Assembly (NCBI GenBank): GCA_902521615.1
Contig: CABYSJ010000003.1
Span: forward strand, 28,767-92,766
Length of the DNA stretch: 64,000 nt
From: an uncultured Pelagibacteraceae bacterium
Lineage (GTDB): Bacteria > Pseudomonadota > Alphaproteobacteria > Pelagibacterales > Pelagibacteraceae
Direction: 5' to 3'
In this document: positions 1 to 10,223 of the stretch, in pieces
How the letters are laid out: the number at the start of each line of letters is the position of its first letter
How positions within the stretch are numbered: position 1 is the stretch's first letter
The notes under the pieces: model-generated
Told to the model about the DNA's origin: nothing
Databases searched by the model: none
What the model saw: the letters and a program-made list of their open reading frames with translations, nothing else
Made by a program: the position numbers and the translations under genes

Positions 1-182
1 TATTATTAATTTATATAAAAAATAATTCACCAGATGAAGGAATAGTTATTGAAGACAAAACTAATCCAGAAAAAAATATTTCTCATGAGTTTAAAAATAA
101 TGAAATATTTAAGGCCTCAGATACCATGGTTGATGCTCTTACACAGTTAATCGCAAGAAAAAGAGCCAAAAATATCAATTAA
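1..182 (+). CDS. C-terminal end of an unidentified protein (partial)
   Basis: An open frame runs from base 3 at the window edge to a TAA at 180-182 and gives about 59 residues. The visible part is hydrophilic and ends in a helical, basic tail (residues like DALTQLIARKRAKNIN). I do not recognise a family. Codon and base use match the neighbouring genes, so it is probably the true 3' end of a plus-strand gene lying mostly outside the window. It ends 30 bp before the next plus-strand gene and could be co-transcribed with it. Confidence 0.55.
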   Translation, partial: LLIYIKNNSPDEGIVIEDKTNPEKNISHEFKNNEIFKASDTMVDALTQLIARKRAKNIN

Positions 183-212
183 ATTATCATACATAATTAA
201 GTACTATTAAGA

Positions 213-506
213 ATGTTACTTTCTTCAATACTAATGATTATTTTGTATCTAGTATTAAAATATGTTCTTGCATGGATAAGGTATTTTAACAGTCTCGACT
301 CTAGATTAGGCCAATCTACATGGCGATGGAGTTATGACTATCCCGTAGTTGGTGAAAGGGATATTTCAGATTTAGATGATAAAACTTTTGTTAGACTAAG
401 GAGAAAAAGAAATAGAGTTATAACTCTTATGTATTCAATTTTATTAATTATGTTTTTATTATCTATGTCTTTACTCAGTGAATTTTTAATATTTTTTTTA
501 ACTTAG
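213..506 (+). CDS. small two-helix membrane protein, unknown function
   Basis: This 97-residue frame encodes two hydrophobic segments, about residues 1-25 and 69-97, flanking a charged middle part that contains Trp-Arg-Trp and Pro-Val-Val-Gly-Glu-Arg and then a basic stretch. That layout suggests an inner-membrane protein with a soluble central loop. I cannot assign a family. It follows the partial upstream gene by 30 bp, and its last 9 bases overlap the 3' end of the convergent DCC-family gene. The coherent topology supports a real gene. Confidence 0.55.
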   Translation: MLLSSILMIILYLVLKYVLAWIRYFNSLDSRLGQSTWRWSYDYPVVGERDISDLDDKTFVRLRRKRNRVITLMYSILLIMFLLSMSLLSEFLIFFLT

Positions 507-851
507 TTTTTTAAGTTGTTTTTTATTTTTTAAATATAAAAAAAAGGCAATTATTTCATACCCATATTTAAAGATTGTGAAAATTATTGGTAGTTTGAAA
601 AATTTATATAAAAATTTATATTTAGGAATTTTTTTCCAAACATAAAGAAATGCCTCCGCACCTTCAATAATTTTACCATTCTCCTTGACATGCAATCTTC
701 TTAATAATTCTTTATCATTTCTAGATGTTTCTTTCTCAGCATCTGAATTATTTGTTATATCTATCCAGTCAATATCTTTGATATTTTCTTTTTTATATAA
801 GTTAATTTCTGATCTACAGATTTTACAAGAGTTATTAAAAAATACTTTCAT
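498..851 (-). CDS. DCC-family (DUF393) thiol-disulfide oxidoreductase-like protein
   Basis: The 117-residue protein starts with a short beta strand followed by the motif NSCKICRSE, a CxxC in the position typical of the DUF393/DCC family (usually Asp-Gly-x-Cys-x-x-Cys-x-x-Glu). Here the usual Asp is replaced by Asn. Family members are small predicted thiol-disulfide oxidoreductases of unclear substrate. The C-terminal third is hydrophobic, then Lys-rich. It is transcribed away from tldD across an 85 bp gap that must hold both promoters, and its 3' end overlaps the upstream membrane protein by 9 bp. Confidence 0.75.
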   Translation of the reverse strand: MKVFFNNSCKICRSEINLYKKENIKDIDWIDITNNSDAEKETSRNDKELLRRLHVKENGKIIEGAEAFLYVWKKIPKYKFLYKFFKLPIIFTIFKYGYEIIAFFLYLKNKKQLKKLS

Positions 852-936
852 TTAACAATAATTAACTTTTAGTAATAAATTGTACATGCGTAAAATGATC
901 AGTTGAAAATTATCAACAAACCACTATTTAAGATGA

Positions 937-2349
937 ATGAGTAATTTCTTTAACAAATCTGATTTAACAAGACAAGATGCAGATAAAATAGTATCTGAAA
1001 CACTAAATAATTGTGATGATGGTGAGCTTTATTTAGAGGAGTCAAAATCAGAGTCAATTGTTTTAGATGATAATAAAATAAAAAGCTCAAACTATAGTTC
1101 TGATTTAGGATTTGGCTTCAGAGCTATCTCAAACGAGGTTGTTGCTTATTCATATTCTAACGAAATATCAAAAGATTCATTAAAAAATTCCTCAGAAAAT
1201 CTTAAATCAACTCTTAAATCAATTAAAGGCACATATAATCATGAAATTCCAAAATCTAATAAAAAATTTTATGAAGATATTAATCCAATTGAACAAAAAT
1301 CTTTAGACTCGAAATTAGAAGTTTTAAATAAAGTAAATGATTTTTTAAGAAAAAAAGATGGATCAGTAAAACAAGTGACTGCTAGTTTTGCTGGTGAGCA
1401 AAAATCAATTGAAATTATTCGATCAGGTGGAGAAGCACTTACCGATGTACGTCCATTAATTAGATTTAATGTCTCTGTAATGTTGGAAAAAAATGGAAGA
1501 AAAGAAACTGGAGTATATGGAATTGGTGGCAGACAATCTTATGACGATTATTTAAAAAATGATAATTGGAAAAATGTTTGTGAAGAGGCTTTTAGAATTG
1601 CATCAGTAAATTTAGAAAGCAAACCAGCACCTGCTGGTGAGATGAAAGTAGTCTTAGGACCTGGTTGGCCTGCTATATTAATTCATGAAGCAATTGGTCA
1701 TGGTCTAGAAGGAGATTTTAATAGAAAAAAAACATCAGCATTTCATGATCTTATTGGAGAAAAAGTTGCAAGTGAGGGAGTAACAATTGTTGATGATGGT
1801 ACGATAGATAATAGAAGAGGCAGTTTAACTATTGATGATGAGGGAACGCCAACTGAGCGAACAGTTTTAATTGAAAATGGTATTCTCAAAAATTTTATGC
1901 AAGATAGACACAATGCAAGATTAATGAATACAAGATCTACCGGATCTGGAAGAAGAGAAAATTATAGACATATTGTTTTGCCAAGAATGAGAAACACAAT
2001 GATGTTAAGTGGCAATCAAACTCAAGATGAAATGATCAAATCTGTTGATAAAGGAATTTTTGCAGTAAGTTTTGGAGGTGGTCAGGTAGATATTACTTCT
2101 GGAAAATTTGTATTTAATTGTACTGAAGCTTACGAAATTAATAATGGTAAAATTGGATCTCCAATTAAAGGCGCAACACTTATTGGTGATGGACCATCAA
2201 TACTTAAAGAAGTATCGATGGTAGGAAATGATATGATGTTAGACCCAGGCATAGGAACTTGTGGAAAAGCAGGACAAGGAGTTCCGGTGGGTGTTGCTCA
2301 ACCTTCAATTTTGATCGATAAAATGACAGTTGGTGGAACAAAACTTTAA
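937..2349 (+). CDS. tldD: metalloprotease TldD
   Basis: TldD is the catalytic half of the TldD/TldE zinc protease, a cytosolic peptidase known for processing unfolded peptides and modified peptides such as microcins. The 470-residue length is normal. The zinc motif HEAIGH lies at residues 250-255, inside the conserved Gly-Pro-Gly-Trp-Pro block, and the family C-terminal block with Gly-Gln-Gly-Val-Pro-Val-Gly is present. The start at 937 was chosen over an ATG at 933 that is out of frame and stops at once. The partner gene tldE follows after 2 bp, so the pair is translated from one message. Confidence 0.95.
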   Translation: MSNFFNKSDLTRQDADKIVSETLNNCDDGELYLEESKSESIVLDDNKIKSSNYSSDLGFGFRAISNEVVAYSYSNEISKDSLKNSSENLKSTLKSIKGTYNHEIPKSNKKFYEDINPIEQKSLDSKLEVLNKVNDFLRKKDGSVKQVTASFAGEQKSIEIIRSGGEALTDVRPLIRFNVSVMLEKNGRKETGVYGIGGRQSYDDYLKNDNWKNVCEEAFRIASVNLESKPAPAGEMKVVLGPGWPAILIHEAIGHGLEGDFNRKKTSAFHDLIGEKVASEGVTIVDDGTIDNRRGSLTIDDEGTPTERTVLIENGILKNFMQDRHNARLMNTRSTGSGRRENYRHIVLPRMRNTMMLSGNQTQDEMIKSVDKGIFAVSFGGGQVDITSGKFVFNCTEAYEINNGKIGSPIKGATLIGDGPSILKEVSMVGNDMMLDPGIGTCGKAGQGVPVGVAQPSILIDKMTVGGTKL

Positions 2350-2351
2350 TT

Positions 2352-3668
2352 ATGGTTAAGGATCAAGAATTTCTAAAATCTAAAGCTTCATATTGTTTAG
2401 ATTTGGCAAAAAAAATGGGAGCAACTGATGCCAGTGTTACAGTCGGTCACTCAATTTCAGAAACAGTTAACTTTAGAAATAAATCCTTAGAAGCCTCAGA
2501 TAGATCAGATGGATTGGCATTAAGTATAGAAACTTATTTAGGTAAAAGAAGATCATCAATTTCATCATCAAATTTACTAGATGAAAATATAAAAACTTTA
2601 ATTGAAAAGTGCTTTGAAACCACAAAAATTACACCAGAGGATGAATTTAATTCTTTGCCTGACAAAAATTTATTAGCTAAACAAATTAGTAGTCTTAATT
2701 TGTATGATGAAACAAGATTTGAAAATGATAAAAAAATAAAATATTTAAATGATTTAGAGGAATCTGCTTCATCAGATAATCAAATCATAAATACAGAATC
2801 TAGTTTTACTGAAAATAAATCAAATTTTATATTAGCAAATAGTGACGGTTTTTGTGACGGCTATAAAACTTCCTCTTTTACTACTTCTTGTGTAACGGTT
2901 GCAAAAGATGAAAATAGCATGGAAAGAGACTATGAATTTTCTAGTAAACGTCATTTGTCTGATATTAAGCAAGCAATAGAACTCGGAAATAAAGCTGCCA
3001 AGCAAACTATTAGAAAATTGAGCCCTAAGAAAATTGGAAGTGAAAAGATCAGCATAATTTTTGATAAAAGAATTTCAAAGGGAATGTTAAGTGTTTTTGC
3101 AAGTGCAATATCTGCCTCCGCAATTGCAAGAGGCACTTCATTTTTAAAGGATAAAATTGATGAACAGGTTTTTGCTGATTCGATAAATGTAATTGATAAA
3201 CCAGATATGATTAAAGGAATGGGTTCTCAAAATTTTGATTCAGAGGGTGTAAACTCAAACACATTACAACTTATAGAGAATGGAATACTTAAAAATTATC
3301 TTGTCGACACATACAATGGAAAAAAATTAAATTTAAAATCAAATGGAAGAAGTGGTGGAACTACCAATTTATATTTTGAAAAAGGAAATATAAGCTATGA
3401 GGATCTTATGAAAAAAGATTCAAGAAGTCTTTATATTACCGAAACTATTGGCCATGGTTCTAATATTGTAACCGGAGATTATTCAGTAGGTGCAACTGGT
3501 TTTTTAGTTGAAGATGGAGAATTTAAATATCCTGTTAATGAAATAACAATTGCTGGAAATTTTAAGGATATGTTCAAAAATATTATTTTAGCTAATGATT
3601 TAGAATTCGAATATTCAGTCAATTCACCAACTATGATGATAGAAGGTATGACTGTTGCAGGAAAATGA
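2352..3668 (+). CDS. pmbA: TldE/PmbA family metalloprotease subunit
   Basis: This 438-residue protein is the TldE (PmbA) partner of TldD. It shares the fold but lacks the HExxxH zinc site, as is normal for this subunit. Recognisable parts include the N-terminal strand region and the C-terminal block with Ile-Gly-His-Gly-Ser-Asn followed by Asp-Tyr-Ser-Val-Gly-Ala-Thr-Gly, ending in Pro-Thr-Met-Met-Ile-Glu-Gly-Met. It starts 2 bp after tldD. Its stop codon overlaps the start of the next gene (ATGA), which suggests translational coupling. Confidence 0.93.
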   Translation: MVKDQEFLKSKASYCLDLAKKMGATDASVTVGHSISETVNFRNKSLEASDRSDGLALSIETYLGKRRSSISSSNLLDENIKTLIEKCFETTKITPEDEFNSLPDKNLLAKQISSLNLYDETRFENDKKIKYLNDLEESASSDNQIINTESSFTENKSNFILANSDGFCDGYKTSSFTTSCVTVAKDENSMERDYEFSSKRHLSDIKQAIELGNKAAKQTIRKLSPKKIGSEKISIIFDKRISKGMLSVFASAISASAIARGTSFLKDKIDEQVFADSINVIDKPDMIKGMGSQNFDSEGVNSNTLQLIENGILKNYLVDTYNGKKLNLKSNGRSGGTTNLYFEKGNISYEDLMKKDSRSLYITETIGHGSNIVTGDYSVGATGFLVEDGEFKYPVNEITIAGNFKDMFKNIILANDLEFEYSVNSPTMMIEGMTVAGK

Positions 3669-4636
3669 GTAGTTATTGTGTAATTGGCTCTGGAATTTCT
3701 GGAGCAACAATAGCTAATTTGTTAAGTAAAAAAAATTCTGTACACATTTATGATAAAGCTCGGGGCCCAGGTGGAAGATCTTCTTTTAAAAGATTAAATA
3801 AGACTAAAGGATTTGATCACGGGGCACAATATATTTCTCCAAAAACAATTCAATTTAAAAAATTTATTACCAATTTATGTAAAAAAAAAATTCTAAAAAA
3901 ATGGAGTGGCAAACATATTTTTTTAAACAAATTAAAAAAAGAAAATAAAAATCATGTTAAAATAATTGGCTGCAAGGGCAACAATGATATTAGCAAACAT
4001 TTAATAAAGAATATAAATTGTAATTTTCAAAGTGAGTTAGAGAAGATTAAATTTGTAAACAAAAAATGGAAGCTAGTCTTTAAGAATAATAAAACAAAAT
4101 ATTATGATAAATTGGTATTAACTTGCCCATTCCCACAATTAAAAAAATTATCAAAAAAATTTATTAAGGATTCATTCATTAAGCAAAAAATCAAAATGGA
4201 TGCAAATATTACAGTCATGATCGAAATTAAAAAAACAAATAAAAACATATCAAGTTATTTATTTAATGATAAAATTTTAGGCTGGGCGGCTAAAGAAAAT
4301 AGTAAAAAAAGATTTAAAAGTAATAATGATTTATGGACTTTACAAAGTACAAATTTATGGGCAAATAAAAAAATAAATAAAAATAGAGAAAATAAAGAAA
4401 AAAACTCAAAGATTTTAATTAATCAATTTTTTAAACTTACTGGAATTAAAAAAACAAAAATAATAACTTCATTAAATCATGGTTGGAAATATTCCTCAAA
4501 TTCTAGAGCCTTAAAAGTTAAAAGTTATTGGAATAATAAATTAAATTTAGGAGTGTGTGCAGATTGGTTTGTAGGTCCTAGAGTAGAGGCCGGATGGATA
4601 AGTGCAAACGATCTTTTTAAAAAAATAAATAAATAA
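3665..4636 (+). CDS. FAD/NAD(P)-dependent oxidoreductase, COG3380 (renalase-like) family
   Basis: The 323-residue protein opens with a Rossmann dinucleotide motif, GSGISG at residues 8-13, then an acidic residue after the second strand and a Gly-Arg-Ser pair typical of amine-oxidase-like flavoproteins. Its C-terminus (Cys-Ala-Asp-Trp-Phe-Val-Gly-Pro-Arg-Val-Glu-Ala-Gly-Trp) matches the pattern I associate with COG3380 proteins. The substrate is unknown. The middle is very Lys/Asn-rich. It overlaps tldE by 4 bp, so it belongs to the tldDE transcription unit, and it ends 2 bp before a convergent gene. Confidence 0.8.
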   Translation: MSSYCVIGSGISGATIANLLSKKNSVHIYDKARGPGGRSSFKRLNKTKGFDHGAQYISPKTIQFKKFITNLCKKKILKKWSGKHIFLNKLKKENKNHVKIIGCKGNNDISKHLIKNINCNFQSELEKIKFVNKKWKLVFKNNKTKYYDKLVLTCPFPQLKKLSKKFIKDSFIKQKIKMDANITVMIEIKKTNKNISSYLFNDKILGWAAKENSKKRFKSNNDLWTLQSTNLWANKKINKNRENKEKNSKILINQFFKLTGIKKTKIITSLNHGWKYSSNSRALKVKSYWNNKLNLGVCADWFVGPRVEAGWISANDLFKKINK

Positions 4637-4638
4637 TT

Positions 4639-5319
4639 TTATTCAAGATTTTTTAAGCGATATTCCCAATTTCCCATTCTCTCATATGTAATTTTAACAA
4701 TCACCGAAGTTTTTTTATCAAGCCAAATATCAAAATTTAATTTTTTATCTTCAGGAAGAGACATATCTTTAGATGTAAGTTTGAAATGATCTGTTTCGTA
4801 TTGTTTGCCATTAATTGAAATATTTTCCTTACCAATAAAAGTAACTATTTGTTCTTTTATACTTCCAGAAATAGGACTTATTTGGCTTTCTGCTTGTAAA
4901 ATTTTATGACTCCACCAATTTCCAATAATATTTTTAATAGAAGCTTCGCCTGAGTATGAAGATCCTTTGATGTCAAATTTCTTATTATTTTTATCAAGTT
5001 TTAAGTTTACAAATTTTTCTTTTTTATTTTGAAGCGTCTTTGATTGAAAAGATATTAAATTATCTTTTAAATAAATTTCTTCTCCATATCCCTCTACTTT
5101 AAATATTGTTGCAGATAGGAGTTTTACCTCAAATTTATATTGATTTTTTACTATCGTTTTTTCACCATCTCTTTTAAAAAAATAATTGTTATACCCAATT
5201 ACTTCATCATTTCTCAAGATCTCCATTTCTATTTTGTCAAATTTGTTATAATGACCAATATGAGCTAAAGAAATTGATGAGAAAAATGTTAAAAGTAAAA
5301 TAATTGCAATCTTTTTCAT
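4639..5319 (-). CDS. exported DUF6134-like protein
   Basis: The 226-residue product has a clear signal peptide (Met-Lys-Lys, hydrophobic core, cleavage probably after Ser-Leu-Ala near residue 19) and is otherwise soluble and rich in beta strands. The repeated short strands and the ending with Trp-Leu-Asp-Lys-Lys followed by Tyr-Glu-Arg-Met-Gly recall the DUF6134/DUF3108-type periplasmic proteins. That assignment is from memory of family patterns. It is divergent from the YczE-like gene (53 bp apart) and converges with the flavoprotein gene at a 2 bp gap. Confidence 0.6.
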   Translation of the reverse strand: MKKIAIILLLTFFSSISLAHIGHYNKFDKIEMEILRNDEVIGYNNYFFKRDGEKTIVKNQYKFEVKLLSATIFKVEGYGEEIYLKDNLISFQSKTLQNKKEKFVNLKLDKNNKKFDIKGSSYSGEASIKNIIGNWWSHKILQAESQISPISGSIKEQIVTFIGKENISINGKQYETDHFKLTSKDMSLPEDKKLNFDIWLDKKTSVIVKITYERMGNWEYRLKNLE

Positions 5320-5372
5320 TTGCTGATTACAATATTAGAATTTTTCATTAATAGATATAGCTTATTATAATT

Positions 5373-6020
5373 ATGTTTTTAAAAATAAAAAAAATTCCAA
5401 AAGTAAAATGGAGCTCAGAAAAACCATTTAATTTTAAACCAAAGTTTTCTACATTTTTTTTCTTATGTTTTGGTTTGTCTTTATTTGGATTAGGTGAAGG
5501 ATTATTAATTGTTTCATTCACAGGAGCCTCTCCTTGGAGTGTTTTAGCCCAAGGTATTTCCTTAAATATTAATTTAAGTATTGGAACTATTACATTATTA
5601 ATAAGTATTGCTGTTTTAATTTTATGGATCCCACTCGGGCAAAAACCAGGGATGGGTACAATATTTAATGCTTTGATAATTGCAATTATGATTGATCTTT
5701 GTATCAAATATGTTCCAACACCATCAAATTATATTTATCAATTAATTTTAGCTGTAATTTCTGTAATCTTGGTAGGAATAGGTGGGGGTATTTACTTAGT
5801 ATCAAATTTAGGAGCCGGTCCTAGAGATGGGCTTATGATAGGATTACAAAAAGTAACAAATTTTCCTATAGCCGTTGTAAGAGCAACTTTAGAAATTTCA
5901 GTTGTAAGTATTGGATGGTATTTAGGAGGAACAGTAGGGGTTGGAACTTTATTGTTCGCGTTTGGCATAGGTCCTTGCGTTGCTCTAGGACTTTATTTAG
6001 TTGATAAAACTTTTGATTAG
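5373..6020 (+). CDS. YczE/YyaS/YitT-type integral membrane protein
   Basis: This 215-residue protein has about five transmembrane segments separated by Gly-rich turns. Two related stretches, Phe-Thr-Gly-Ala-Ser-Pro-Trp-Ser and Asn-Leu-Gly-Ala-Gly-Pro-Arg-Asp-Gly, are the internally repeated signature of the YczE (COG2364) family. Members are uncharacterised inner-membrane proteins, some suspected of transport. It appears to be a single-gene unit: the promoter must lie in the 53 bp divergent gap, and the stop codon overlaps the stop of typA. Confidence 0.78.
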   Translation: MFLKIKKIPKVKWSSEKPFNFKPKFSTFFFLCFGLSLFGLGEGLLIVSFTGASPWSVLAQGISLNINLSIGTITLLISIAVLILWIPLGQKPGMGTIFNALIIAIMIDLCIKYVPTPSNYIYQLILAVISVILVGIGGGIYLVSNLGAGPRDGLMIGLQKVTNFPIAVVRATLEISVVSIGWYLGGTVGVGTLLFAFGIGPCVALGLYLVDKTFD

Positions 6021-7843
6021 GCTGCAACTATAGCTTTTTCGCTTTTTTTTCTTTCGTGGGGATCAAGAATTGCTTTTCTCAATCTACATGAGTCTGGAGT
6101 TATCTCTAAAGCTTCATCTGTATTAAGCATACTTAATTGTTCTGCAATTGACATTTTTCTTACAGGTGTAAGTACAACATTCTCATCTGTGCCCTGAGTT
6201 CTCATATTTGTAAGTTTCTTACCCTTCATTACATTAATGATCATATCACCTGGTTTAGGTGAAAGACCTACGATCATTCCAGGATAAACAGAGTCGTTAT
6301 GTGTAACAAACATTTCTCCTCGTGCCTGTAGGTTAAAGATTGCAAATGCAACAGCTTTTCCTTGTTCCATTGAGATTAACGCTCCATTTCTTCTACCTTC
6401 CATTTCTCCCTCAAAAGGACCATAACTATGGAATATTCTGTTAATCACTCCATTTCCTTTTGTAAGTGTAAGAAATCTACTTGTGTATCCCATCAGGCCT
6501 CTAGTAGGCGCATGAAAAATTAATCTTTTTTTGTTAGTTCCAGTATCTTTTAATTCTATTAGTTTACCTTTTCTTCTATTCATTGAGTCTATTACTTTTG
6601 ATGAATGTTCTTCATCAAGGTCCATAGTAATTTCTTCAATTGGCTCAAGTTTATTTCCACTTTCATCAGTTTTGTATAAAACCTTTGGAGGGCTAACTGT
6701 CATTTCAAAACCCTCTCTTCTCATTTGAGTTAAAAGAATTTCTAACATTAGCTCACCTCTACCACTAACAACAAAAGAATCTTTTCCAGTGTTTTCTGAA
6801 AATGTAATACCAACATTATTTTGAGCTTCTTGAACCAATCTATCTCTTATTTGGGTGCTGGTTAGTTTCTTACCTTCAGTTCCAGCTAAAGGTGAAGTAT
6901 TTACAGTAATTGTAATTGACATTGTAGGTGGATCTATTGGAGTCGCAGGGATCGGCTCATTTACCTCTAGATCGCATATAGTATCAGCAACGTTTGCTTT
7001 TTCTAACCCAGCAACAACTACGATATCCCCAGCCTCGCCAACATCTATCGGAACTTTTTTTGTTCCTTCATATCTAAAAATTTTTGTTAATTTTCCTTCA
7101 TCAACTTTTTCACCATTTAAATTAATTGCTTTTATGGATTGATTAGCTTTCGCTGTCCCCTGTGTAATTCTTCCAACTAAACTTCTTCCTAAAAAACTAT
7201 CTGCGTAAAGCAGCGTTGACAACATTGCAAAAGGTTTGGTTTTATCCAGTTCAGCAGGTTTTACGTGATCAACAATTAAATCTAACAAAGGATTTAAATT
7301 TTCTCTTGGACCATCAACTTCATGATCAGCCCAACCTGATCTTCCACTTGCATACAGAACTGGAAAATCTAATTGTTCTTCATTTGCATCTAAGCTAACA
7401 AATAAATCAAATGTTTCATCTAAAACTTCATTAGCTCTTTGATCAGCTTTATCTAATTTATTAATAACAACAATTGGTTTTAATCCTTGTTTAAGTGCTT
7501 TGGATAATACAAATTTTGTTTGAGGCATAACACCTTCTGCAGAGTCAATTAATAAAAGTGCTCCGTCTGCCATACTTAAAACTCTTTCAACTTCAGCAGC
7601 AAAATCTCTATGGCCTGGAGTATCGATTATATTTATTCTTGAATTGTTCCAATTAATTGAAGCAGGTTTTGCTAAAATTGTAATCCCTCTTTCTTTTTCA
7701 AGCTCACCTGAGTCCATTAATCTTTCATCAACAACTTCATTCTCTCTAAATGAACCGCTTTGTTTCATTAAATTATCAATTAGAGTGGTTTTGCCATGAT
7801 CAACATGGGCTATGATTGTGATGTTTCTGATGTTATTGCTCAT
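6017..7843 (-). CDS. typA: translational GTPase TypA/BipA
   Basis: TypA (BipA) is a ribosome-associated GTPase related to EF-G/LepA, linked to 50S assembly and stress adaptation. The 608-residue length fits. The P-loop AHVDHGKTT is at residues 12-20, followed by the switch region with Arg-Gly-Ile-Thr, DTPGH (G3) and NKLDK (G4). The C-terminal family region with Arg-Thr-Gln-Gly-Thr-Asp-Glu-Asn is also present. It is read in the same direction as groES-groEL but is separated from them by a terminator and a 38-residue gene. Its stop codon is interlocked with that of the convergent yczE-like gene. Confidence 0.96.
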   Translation of the reverse strand: MSNNIRNITIIAHVDHGKTTLIDNLMKQSGSFRENEVVDERLMDSGELEKERGITILAKPASINWNNSRINIIDTPGHRDFAAEVERVLSMADGALLLIDSAEGVMPQTKFVLSKALKQGLKPIVVINKLDKADQRANEVLDETFDLFVSLDANEEQLDFPVLYASGRSGWADHEVDGPRENLNPLLDLIVDHVKPAELDKTKPFAMLSTLLYADSFLGRSLVGRITQGTAKANQSIKAINLNGEKVDEGKLTKIFRYEGTKKVPIDVGEAGDIVVVAGLEKANVADTICDLEVNEPIPATPIDPPTMSITITVNTSPLAGTEGKKLTSTQIRDRLVQEAQNNVGITFSENTGKDSFVVSGRGELMLEILLTQMRREGFEMTVSPPKVLYKTDESGNKLEPIEEITMDLDEEHSSKVIDSMNRRKGKLIELKDTGTNKKRLIFHAPTRGLMGYTSRFLTLTKGNGVINRIFHSYGPFEGEMEGRRNGALISMEQGKAVAFAIFNLQARGEMFVTHNDSVYPGMIVGLSPKPGDMIINVMKGKKLTNMRTQGTDENVVLTPVRKMSIAEQLSMLNTDEALEITPDSCRLRKAILDPHERKKSEKAIVAA

Positions 7844-7928
7844 AAATTCTGGCTCTTATACATATTTAAAAGGATATTAAAACTCAAAAAAACTCATAAC
7901 TGGCTTGAATAATTTTCAAAATTTAGGA

Positions 7929-8045
7929 TTAATTTGGCTTTTTTTGCTTATCTTTTTTAAGTTTTCTTTTTTCTTTAAAGCTCAATTTAGGTTTTTTCTT
8001 AACACTAGAGTCTTTAAATGATTTACCGCTATATCTTTTTGACAT
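7929..8045 (-). CDS. 38-residue highly basic small protein
   Basis: A short frame starts with ATG at 8045-8043 and ends with TAA at 7931-7929, giving 38 residues, more than a third of them Lys or Arg. It begins Met-Ser-Lys-Arg-Tyr-Ser-Gly and ends Lys-Lys-Pro-Asn. It fills the gap between the groEL terminator and typA and uses the same codons as its neighbours. The composition resembles small ribosome- or RNA-associated proteins, but I do not recognise a family. A non-coding leader of typA is the alternative. Confidence 0.5.
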   Translation of the reverse strand: MSKRYSGKSFKDSSVKKKPKLSFKEKRKLKKDKQKKPN

Positions 8046-8060
8046 TATTAAATTTCACAT

Positions 8061-8090
8061 AAAAAAAAGGCCATCTTGAGATGGCCTTTT
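8061..8090 (-). terminator. intrinsic terminator of groES-groEL
   Basis: An 11-bp perfect stem (8065-8075 pairing with 8080-8090, sequence AAAAGGCCATC on the plus strand) with a 4-nt TTGA loop is followed, in the minus-strand direction, by a run of eight T (8068-8061). This is a textbook rho-independent terminator placed 26 bp after the groEL stop codon. It is the only strong one I found in the window. Confidence 0.9.
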
Positions 8091-8115
8091 AAATTTTGTT
8101 TTAGAAAATGAGGGA

Positions 8116-9789
<1,674 letters not shown>

Positions 9790-9799
9790 TTAAATTAAA

Positions 9800-10090
9800 T
9801 TATTTACCCGAGATACCCATAATGTCAGACTCTTTCATTATGCTGTATTCTTTGCCATTAATTTTGACTTCAGTTCCTGACCATTTGCCAAATAAAACTT
9901 TATCACCAACTTTAACATCCATTGGAATTATTTTTCCATCTTCAGTTTTTGCACCACCACCTACAGCAACTACTTTACCTTCTTGAGGTTTTTCTTGAGC
10001 TGTGTCAGGGATAATTATTCCTCCAGCAGTTTTTTCACTGCCATCTAATACTTCGATTAAAACTCTGTCATGTAACGGTTTAAACTTCAT
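9800..10090 (-). CDS. groES: co-chaperonin GroES (10 kDa)
   Basis: GroES is the heptameric lid of the GroEL chamber. The 96-residue protein begins [13 protein letters not shown], has the mobile loop region with [10 protein letters not shown], and ends with the family's Met-Lys-Glu-Ser-Asp-Ile-Met-Gly. The frame is open 13 codons further upstream to 10129, but the start at 10090 is right: it matches the family N-terminus and has an AAGGAG ribosome-binding site 6-7 bp before it. groEL follows by 22 bp. Confidence 0.97.
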   Translation of the reverse strand: MKFKPLHDRVLIEVLDGSEKTAGGIIIPDTAQEKPQEGKVVAVGGGAKTEDGKIIPMDVKVGDKVLFGKWSGTEVKINGKEYSIMKESDIMGISGK

Positions 10091-10127
10091 AAATTCTCCT
10101 TTATAAATCTTTATAAATATGAGCCTC

Positions 10128-10155
10128 ATATAGATATTTCACCACCTATTTCAAG
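10128..10155 (-). promoter_or_regulatory. probable RpoH (heat-shock sigma) promoter of groES-groEL
   Basis: Reading the minus strand, CTTGAAA (10155-10149) is followed after 13-15 bp by ATCTATAT (about 10135-10128). This fits the alphaproteobacterial sigma-32 pattern, a CTTG-type -35 and a CTATAT-type -10. Transcription would start around 10120, leaving a leader of about 30 bases before groES. I saw no CIRCE inverted repeat in the 133 bp between groES and the divergent gene. Confidence 0.55.
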
Positions 10156-10223
10156 ATCAGAAAACATTTAAGGATATTAATATTGCTAGTAAATTCGGGA
10201 TTTTATGGTTTATACCTTAAAAT

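Noticed and set aside
10091..10129. Upstream extension of groES by 13 codons
   Set aside because: It precedes the strong ribosome-binding site and the conserved [10 protein letters not shown] start, and it overlaps the probable heat-shock promoter.
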